Below, piece by piece: positions 56,641 through 64,000 of a stretch of DNA of 64,000 nucleotides. Source of the stretch: Symbiodinium sp. CCMP2592 (Eukaryota; Sar; Dinophyceae; Suessiales; Symbiodiniaceae). Location of the stretch: positions 62,001 through 126,000 of the forward strand of contig CAJNDT010005920.1 in assembly GCA_905221615.1 (NCBI GenBank), in the 5' to 3' direction. The notes under the pieces are model-generated. The model was given only the letters and a program-made list of their open reading frames with translations. It had not been told where the DNA came from and ran no database searches. How positions within the stretch are numbered: the first letter of the stretch is position 1; each line of letters begins with the position of its first letter. Made by a program: the position numbers and the translations under genes.

Positions 56641-58270
56641 TGGGTGAGTGAGTGAGTGGGTGGGTGATTAAGTGAAGGAAGGGAGAGAGCGGCAAGACAC
56701 ATGTGTATGGTGTGTAAACTATATGTATGCACGTTTATTTGTATGTGTGTGTGTGTGTTCGGATGTTATGCATGGATGTACTTGTAATCCTCTTTGATTT
56801 ATCAGTAGTGATCGATGTCTACATGTACAAGGAATTAATGCTATCCTGCACTAGGTTACTTACCATCCGCACGTTGTACTGCAGCAGGCTGCAATACTAT
56901 CTTGGAAAGATGAGAGTAGATTTAGTTCTATTGGATCTTATCAGGTTACACATGGTTGTACAAGTCTACATTGGTCCTGCTAGTTAGATTTGACTCCGCT
57001 GGGAAACATCCGGCTACATTATACCGCGTTTGGTCTACCTTGCACTATAAGACACTCTACTCTACAAGTATGACATTATCGCCGAATATGTTCCAATGCA
57101 TCATGTAGATCATATAGTGCTACATCATGTTAAATCTTATTATGCGAAAATACCGCGGTCGTCATTTCCAGTACACATGCTATACTCTTCTGCCGTATTC
57201 CATCATCTTGTCATGTTATGTTATACTGAAGTCTTTCTATGCTGTACCATGCTACACTACAATATGCTATGTTGCACTAACTGATATCGTGCCTGTTGAT
57301 TTGCATTGCACTTTCACGATGTAGGCGTTGTGTGTTGTATACTGTATACTGCTTTAACATTCATTAACATTCCATACTGCATCTCGCCTATTGTGCATCG
57401 TGTGATTTGTGTGCCTTACGCTTCTGACGGACTACGACACGTTATGCTATGAATTTTCTACTACGAACTACATGCTATGTACCCAAGATTATTTCACCCA
57501 CATAACAAGTCCTAAAACAATATGTATACGTTTTTATAACAAAAAGAGCCTGTTCTGATATGTATATTGAATATATCATATCAAGCCTGCCAGATAGTAA
57601 AGCTAGAACAAGCTCCCTCCTGAATACAACATACTGTGTATTAGCCAGCTACATGTTATGCATTCTGAGTTGTGCAGTATGTACTACTGTATGCCATGCT
57701 CTGTACTGAATGGTTTTGTTGTATGTTCTGTAGTGCACATGACATGTATCCGGCATCTTGCTTAACGAAGAAAAGTATGCTTATATAAAAACATACTTAC
57801 ATGCATACATCCGCACGTGGTTGTGTCTACATGTACATACACACATACACACGTGCAAACCTTCATTCATCTGCAGAAGGCTGTAAGTATGAGCTAACGA
57901 ACGAACACGAGCGCGCCCACATGCAAATACATCTGCGCTTGTTTGTCACTGTCTGTCTTCATCTGTGCGACTGTTCTTCTGTCTCTGTTTCGGGCTAGGT
58001 ACAGATACGGAGCAGAGTCACTTATTGCTTCTGTTAGCCTGTTCATCTGTGTGGGAATTCATGAACCTAAAACAAAATGCTGATGTTCAAGACGGTGAAG
58101 ACCATAATGGTGCTGCTAGTAACTTGTGAAAAGAAGACATACATCCATCTCTGTGTACATAAACGAATACATACTGTACATAATATACACACACATACAT
58201 ACATATATAATGTACACAAGTGCAGCTATAACCACAAACGTTTGCATATGTACCTGCACTTCTCTACCCC
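56640..58270. repeat. AT-rich, cryptically simple region with microsatellites
   Basis: (GTGA/GGGT) units at 56641-56675, (GT)n at 56743-56757, then about 1 kb of TATGCTATG-, TACTGTATAC- and ACATGTTATG-like words, and CATA/CACA units at 57790-57860 and 58135-58210. Visibly lower GC than the flanks and no credible gene. Confidence 0.8.
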
Positions 58271-58403
58271 AGACACGCTGGGGTGCAGGCATAGCAAAAG
58301 GGTTTAGGCTTTATCATTCTGCGGCTTTTGGTCTGGGGCATCTAATTAGGCTGAATACCCCGGACCTTAAGATTGAGTCAGGCGATGTCAAGTTGCATGT
58401 TCT

Positions 58404-58778
58404 GTGAACTGGCATACGGGGCATTATGCCATGCATGATGCACAACTAGTACAACACCGAACAATGACAAACATCAAGCATGCTTTTCATCTAGTTCGGG
58501 CGGAGTTTGGGAGACTACGGCCGGCCTGCATCAAGCTCTTCGGCAAAACTCTTGAAGAGCATCTGGACGCTAGCCAATTGCTTCCTCTTGCTGTCTATCT
58601 TTACGCTGTAGTACTTGTCCTGAGTCGTGAGGAGGCGCTGTATCAACCACTTTGTGAGTATAGCGGGGAGAAAAGCCCAACGGCGTGGCGTGTGAGTCAA
58701 GTGGCTATTCGCTTTGTTTTGGCCTCAATTTGCCAGGCCATCCAACACTGGTACCTCGGCAAAGGTGCGCTGAAGTAG
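58404..58778 (+). CDS. Plus-strand hypothetical exon
   Basis: The frame at about 58480-58730 has strongly protein-like composition: FHLVRAEFGRLRPACIKLFG, KTLEEHLDASQLLPLAVYLY, AVVLVLSREEALYQPLCEYS and VAIRFVLASICQAIQHWYLG. It looks helical and soluble. No family recognised, and start and splice sites are uncertain. The opposite strand is open for 61 codons only. Confidence 0.38.
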   Translation: MNWHTGHYAMHDAQLVQHRTMTNIKHAFHLVRAEFGRLRPACIKLFGKTLEEHLDASQLLPLAVYLYAVVLVLSREEALYQPLCEYSGEKSPTAWRVSQVAIRFVLASICQAIQHWYLGKGALK

Positions 58779-58789
58779 AAAGCCAAAGC

Positions 58790-60430
58790 CTTCTCAACCT
58801 GCAGTCTTGGTTGACGAAACTGCATCTGTCGATCAGCCGAAGCGCATGGAGTTCAGGTCTATCTGGTCGCCAGCGAGGCCTCACAAGCTGCAGTGGACAG
58901 AGGCACGGGCCTTACAAAGCAGCTTGTGCGTGTACATGCCGCACCAACTGTGCCATGCCACCTGACACGGAGCTTCCGATTTCCCTGTGCACCGTCTTGA
59001 TGTAGACCACCCTTCAAGGAAACTAGTCAACTGCTCGGTTTTTTGGGAAAGCACTGGAGCGGAAGAATCCTGAGTTACTTTGGCGTGATCGCCTAAGGCA
59101 TAGGCGAATCATCATTGCCATCGACCTCGCAGTCTGAAGCAGAGAAGCTGTCCACGGAGCCTCGTCGGCATGGCACCAGTACCTGGTCCTCCAACTCTCG
59201 CAGCTTCTTTCCATCAAAGGCATAGCCAGTCCTGGGACTTCATGCCCTAAAGCCAAGCTTCACCCAGCACCACATGTGTTCAGGAAACATCATGAACATG
59301 CGCCTGGAATACTTCAGTGCAGTCGCTGGCACGAAGAAGCAACAAGAAACAGTCGAGTCACAGGCTTCAGGCAAGGATGCAAAGGCGTGAAGGTCAAAAG
59401 ATTTCGCTACGCGACGGGCGACCGGGCCCAGGGCTCACCAACGTCTTGCGTCCCTGGCCCGCCGTGCTTCCTCCCCTCTTTACCGGGAGCGCTTGGCGCC
59501 GACCGACGGTCCAACGTTGCGGAATGTCACTTCGGCCGGCAGTTCTATCGCACGACCAGCTGGTTCGTTATTCCACATCCAGGTCCTTCGCGTCCAACTG
59601 AGCTTGGCTCAATGCAACTGCCCGAGGCTTCGGCTGTGTTATGCTGCTGCTGGGATGGATAACACTGGGCTCGGCATCTTCAAGGACTTTCACGCTCGAC
59701 GCGCAGTGACATTTGGACAGCGCAGCCGGCAGACTACATGTAATGTGTGCAAGTGGGACACTATTAAATCCTACACGGGCATGTGCAAACCACCGTAGGA
59801 GAAAGTACGCCTTCCCGGCATGACACCGAAGAGCCAATTGCATCCACGCTTCCATGCCATGAAGGATTGCTGCAGGAGGCCGGTGTCTGTAGCGGCCTCA
59901 TGGTTATTAGCACGAACTACAGCATGGCCTGACAACACTTCGTGCACATGTGGTTCGTACTGTAAGTTGAGAATCGCGGTGAGAGAACTGCGAAGTGATG
60001 AGACGGAGCACATCACAGAATCAAACCCAGGAGTACTGCAACTCCTCGGCATATGTAGTGAAACCTCGTCTGTTACGCACTGTTAGAAAAAACTTATGGC
60101 TGTACACGGATGCGCCGATCTAAACTGTAGCGTAACTACAAGAGACGGTATCAGGCTGGTTACCTAGTAACATCGTATCGTATCCTGCATACGGTGCTGT
60201 CCAGTGGCATCTGGCATCATGTAACTAGGCCCTACTAGGCCCAATCTGGCAGTGCAAAGGCATGAACGGCGCTGAAGACAATCGGCCAGTCATTCTCAAC
60301 GGCGCGTAGTCACAAGATTAGGCAGGCAAGGGTAGATGGCCTTCGTATCAAGGCCCCGATACCAAGAAAAAACACACCCAGTTGAGAGGACTCTTCCCCC
60401 CGCAGCCCTGAGGAAGGGGCGGAAACCCTG
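58790..60430. other. Intergenic; no gene supported
   Basis: Minus strand 59990-59800 (HEVLSGHAVVRANNHEAATD and SFMAWKRGCNWLFGVMPGR) is mildly protein-like. Otherwise nothing. Confidence 0.28.
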
Positions 60431-60437
60431 GAGAGCA

Positions 60438-61575
60438 TCAGCTTGGCATCTTCCTTCTTTTTCTCCATATATGCCTGTTTTTTGCACTCAGGCAGGCCGT
60501 GTCAATCAATTTTGATGTGTATCCGGCCTTCATCTGACCCTCAAACTTCTTCACACTGTCCTCAAAGTCCTTGTCCTTTTTGTACGCCTCACTAAACTGG
60601 ACCTGCATTGTCACGTCGATGAATGATTTCTTGATCACTTCTGCAACTTGCGGAGATGCCAACGACGACCACACGTTAGTCTTTAGCGAATCCAAGATCA
60701 GGATGTGGCCCATGCGGCGAAGGCGGCCGAAGTTGAAGCTCCCTGGTAGTCCAGAAGCATTCGCATCATCACCTTCCGCTTTCAAGTCAGCAAAACACGG
60801 AAGGATGCCGACGTATCGGGTGATGCAGGAATTTTTGGAGCCTGCTTCAGCTTGGAGCACATGTCCTTGGCTGTCCTGGCAGAAGCACGTTCCCTATGAC
60901 CCTCGAATGCTCGAAGCCCTGCATCCAACCTGCCAATGGTTATCTGGAGTGCTTGGACCCGATCGGCCGTCCAAGCCTCTGCCTGCAGAGACTTGCTCCC
61001 TCCAATTGAGTGTGATGCAAAACTGCAGACGAGGGCGCCTTTTGCTGCAAGACGATGCCATTCCATCCGGATATGACACTCATTAAGAGGTCCTGCTGAG
61101 ACAGGAGTTGCTGGAGCTGCCATCGCGAAGGCTTGGATGTTCGATCAGACCCGACTCGTGAGTCTGCACATGCAGCGCGACTCGCTGTGACTCAGGATTC
61201 CGGTCCAGTTCTTCTCTCGTCGCAGCTTGGAACATGACCCCACGGATGCGATTCAGATGTGCTGCCTGTGCAAGGGAAGCCGCACAGTCCCACAGCTTCT
61301 CTGTGCAGACTGTCGCAGAGGTGAGGTGCCTTGAAGTCTGCGAGCGCGGTCTCTGCTTCCTGCAAGGCGAGGATTCGGCGAGGCGGAGTGCGAGCAGAAA
61401 AGCGCGAGGCCGGGCAGCGGCTCCTCCACTTCGAGCGTGTAGCGCTCGCGCAGGTTCCGCTCGCCCTGGCCCCATCCGAAAGGCCGCCGTAAGCGCCGCA
61501 GCACAGCCGTCCGTCACTGCGGCGCTTTTTGGCCTGGCCTTGCCCCTCAGCATGGCACCATGCCAGGAAGCCCAC
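60438..61575 (-). CDS. Uncharacterised gene with helical segments
   Basis: From the right: LRRPFGWGQGERNLRERYTL, then EVEEPLPGLALF (about 61500-61390); LALQEAETALADFKAPH (about 61375-61320); a charged helical stretch near 60990-60850 (LQITIGRLDAGLRAFEGHRE, then RTAKDMCSKLKQ); and 60820-60500 with SFNFGRLRRMGHILILDSLK, VAEVIKKSFIDVTMQVQFSE and KDKDFEDSVKKFEGQMKAG. The heptad-like charge pattern suggests coiled coils. Frames change between pieces, so three or more introns are needed. No family recognised. Confidence 0.42.
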
Positions 61576-61579
61576 GCCT

Positions 61580-63300
61580 GGGTGAAGCTAAGTCGGGAAG
61601 GGCATGGAACACCAGGGATGTCAGGAGGCCAGGGCCAGAGTGCAACAGATTCGGCAATGTGGCAAAAGGAATGAAAAGATGTGAGCCAGAATGCGACCGT
61701 CTTTCTTGTAAAACTCTCCGACCTGATCCTGTGCTCCCGGCTGCTTCTTTCAGAGCTTGCTTATTCGTCCCCACAAAGCCCATCAGTGCCTGAAGTCAAG
61801 GCCCACAATCTCGACAGTTAGTTTACGTACTTACGAGTGGACTTCGAACACAGCCGTGTTGAGCAGTTGCTTGAAGCATGAACGCGTGAGAGGAGGAACG
61901 GGACTTTGTTAAGAACATGCAGATCTCATCCAAGCATGTCAATTCACACACTCAACAGCACAACCAGGGACACATGCCCGTTTACCACAGGGACTTTGCA
62001 GCCAACAGGAGCTGCACCCGCTTGCCACAGCTGAAGGGAATCGCAAATAAATAAGTATATATATATATATGCCTATTTAGTTAATTCATTTGTTTGTTGT
62101 TTATATACATATACACACAGACATATACATACACACACATATACATGCACGCATACATACATACATGCATGCATACATACACACAGCAAGCTAGTTCGTC
62201 AGCTAGTCAGTTAGTTAGCTAGCTTGCTAGTTAGTTGATAAGTTAGTTAGTTAGTTAGCTAGTTAGTTAGTTAGTTAGTTAGTTAATCAGTTTGTTAGTT
62301 CGTTCGTTAGCTAGTTGGCTAATTAACCAGCTATCTACATATGTGTAAATATATACACATATACTCATTCCATGGCCTGCTTTGCTTTGTGAGTGCGCTG
62401 TTCGGGTAGATCATTCAGCTGCGCCTGGCATGCAACAGATCGAGACGGGTGACAGCAGGACTCACGGGAGGCATTCAGCCCTGATCGCCGCTGCTATCGT
62501 GAGAAACAATGTTGAGGCATCGTAGACAGCTCGGCCCGCATGCCTCGACAACGAGCAGCCTCGCACGCATGCAGAAGTGGCTCGGGCATGTGTAGTTTTG
62601 TGCTATGCTATCCCGCTAGCTCCCCCCTCACGACTGGCCTCTTGTTCGACTCCTCGGCGATCTCTGCGGATCTATTCAGCCGATCCAATCGCTGCGCCAT
62701 ATTCGGCGCCTCAGCACGCTATCAGCGAAATCGACGGGCAGTAAAGCACGGCCTGCCCTCAGCCCTTCCTGAGTTGCGGACCCACGTCTCCTGCAGGAAA
62801 GGGGATGGGGTCTTGGAATTTCCGGACCGAACTACGACTGGTCCTTGCAGCGCATGGTCTTCGCCACTTCGGTGGCAGCCTGTCAACAGTTTGGAAACCT
62901 CCGGTCAGTACCATCGGAGATCACCACCCGCGGTGTATTGTCTTGCTTGGTGTGGCATGTTCAGTTGATGCTGTGGCCTCGGTAGTGGGGGGGATTCAGG
63001 ACAGGACGAATGTTGTAGGTACGTTTACTGACCCCAAGTTGCCCAGCGTGCCTGCAGAATGGCCCGCTTGATGGTCGACTGGCCGAAGGCGGTGCCACTC
63101 TCTTCTTCGAGCAACGCCTCTCGTTGCATTTCGAGCAAGCGTCGCTGAACGCGATACAAGCTAGCAGCTAGCATAAGCGACAGAAGTACGAGGTGACAAT
63201 GTCATCGTTTCCGCCACTGTAGTCCCCGCACAGTCCCTCCGAACCTGGATGGGCCCTGGATCGTTGTTCTCGATCGTTGTCCTGCGCGGAATCAGCACAG
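61580..63300. other. No gene supported; microsatellite island at 62.04-62.35 kb
   Basis: Plus-strand frames at 62540-63071 have no motif. Confidence 0.35.
62040..62350. repeat. Compound microsatellite: TA, CATA and TTAG units
   Basis: (TA)n at 62056-62071, CATA/CACA units at 62100-62185, then about 120 bp of TTAG/CTAG units at 62190-62330. Confidence 0.9.
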
Positions 63301-63302
63301 TA

Positions 63303-63584
63303 TCAATCCTCTAGACGCTGGATGCTCTCAAAGTACCTCGAAACTGCGTTGCAACCTGTCCAGCAAAAGCCTTCGCACCTCATTCGTGCCGCAGATGTGA
63401 CGACAACAATGAGCTCCAGGGTAAGGTGCTCGAAGCCTTCTCGCAGGCCTTGGAATTTGGCCACAAAGTTGCAAGTGAGCTCATGGTGCGTGATGTTTGC
63501 GCCTTCAGGTATTCTGTCAATGACCTCGTAGATCATGACTTCTTCCTTACAAGACGGGCAATCCTCGCTCGCCCAATCAAGCAA
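63303..63584 (-). CDS. Possible exon of an uncharacterised gene
   Basis: The frame reads LDWASEDCPSCKEEVMIYEV, IDRIPEGANITHHELTCNFV, then AKFQGLREGFEHLTLELIVV. Composition is protein-like and includes one CxxC and an HH pair that could bind zinc. No family recognised; no splice sites fixed. Confidence 0.35.
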   Translation of the reverse strand: MLDWASEDCPSCKEEVMIYEVIDRIPEGANITHHELTCNFVAKFQGLREGFEHLTLELIVVVTSAARMRCEGFCWTGCNAVSRYFESIQRLED

Positions 63585-63599
63585 CGCAGGACTGCAGCA

Positions 63600-64000
63600 T
63601 GGTATTCCCGACCGGCTGAATTATGATGTAATGTGATGTGATGATACAGGTAGACTGACAATGAAGATGCTCTACGAAGCCCAAGGGGCATCTGCCTGCA
63701 CAAGATTTGGGATCCTCAGATTGATGCAGTGCGACCGATCAAGAATGGCTGGTGCCAGTGGCACAAAGAAATCAAGCTGGGCAGCTCTTCTGCTCTGATG
63801 GGCACCCCATTGAGCGCCAGGACCTGGAGGGCTGCCTCGACGACCTGTCAAGATCTACCATCGGCCTGCAGGACCCAGATGGACCCTGCATCGGACAGCT
63901 TGGACAATCTTTTTTCAGCAGGATTGAGAGGGTTCCTTCGGAGCTGACTGGAGCGCAGGCATCAGTTGACCTACTCCATCTTCATGCTCAGCACTCCTCG
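63600..64000. other. No gene recognised
   Basis: Short plus-strand frame at 63729-63947 without motifs. Confidence 0.35.

Noticed and set aside
62190..62330. TTAG repeats as an interstitial telomere
   Set aside because: The unit is a four-base TTAG/CTAG mix, not the seven-base TTTAGGG telomere repeat.
1..64000. CRISPR arrays, rRNA genes, or reverse-transcriptase genes
   Set aside because: No regularly spaced identical repeats with spacers, no conserved rRNA stretches, and no YxDD-type polymerase motif were seen in the translated frames.

Overview
The window reads as nuclear genomic DNA of a dinoflagellate, most likely a symbiodiniacean-type alga. Reasons seen in the sequence: genes are broken into short exons; fourteen introns that I could place by joining protein domains run from a GC donor (eleven, one of them tentative) or a GT donor (three), and all but the tentative one end in AG followed by an exonic G; microsatellites and short inverted-repeat elements are frequent; one predicted transporter starts with a signal-anchor-like segment followed by an RAFVYG motif, as in peridinin-plastid presequences; and the gene set includes a six-transmembrane voltage-gated channel with EF-hands and a protein with a dsRNA-binding-like repeat ending in RVLWYLQCPG. 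No rRNA, tRNA, CRISPR or bacterial operon structure was seen.

Layout, left to right. 0.8-2.3 kb: dsRNA-binding-like repeat protein. 3.6-4.3 kb: decayed protein kinase. 5.2-9 kb: exons of uncharacterised, partly membrane, proteins. 11.28-12.12 kb: degenerate tandem arrays with long C runs. 12.96-15.16 kb: plastid-type drug/metabolite transporter (six-exon model, 445 aa). 15.9-20.5 kb: voltage-gated cation channel with C-terminal EF-hands and a microsatellite-filled intron. 21.8-22.2 kb: orphan last exon. 23.7-24.4 kb: inverted-repeat element inside an ACAT microsatellite. 25.5-25.9 kb: 56-aa single-TM protein in two exons. 27.2-28.1 kb: SPRY-domain protein. 28.9-30.2 kb: PrsW-type membrane protease. 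30.5-31.7 kb: intronless PP2C phosphatase. 33.7-37 kb: weaker plus-strand signals including a galectin-like fragment. 38.1-40 kb: thioredoxin-fold protein and other exons. 42.9-49.9 kb: several orphan exons and two short inverted-repeat elements (44.1 and 49.6 kb). 50.9-51.9 kb: polytopic membrane protein. 52.6-53.3 kb: NTF2/SnoaL-like protein. 53.8-64 kb: mostly orphan exons and a 1.6-kb AT-rich low-complexity island.

Every confidently recognised gene is on the minus strand, which fits the unidirectional gene arrays known from dinoflagellate chromosomes. There is no pathway linking the genes. The phosphatase and protease lie head-to-tail 298 bp apart, the tightest packing seen. Long intergenic stretches hold open frames on both strands; these mostly reflect low stop density in GC-rich DNA, and were not annotated unless amino-acid composition, splice sites or domains supported them.
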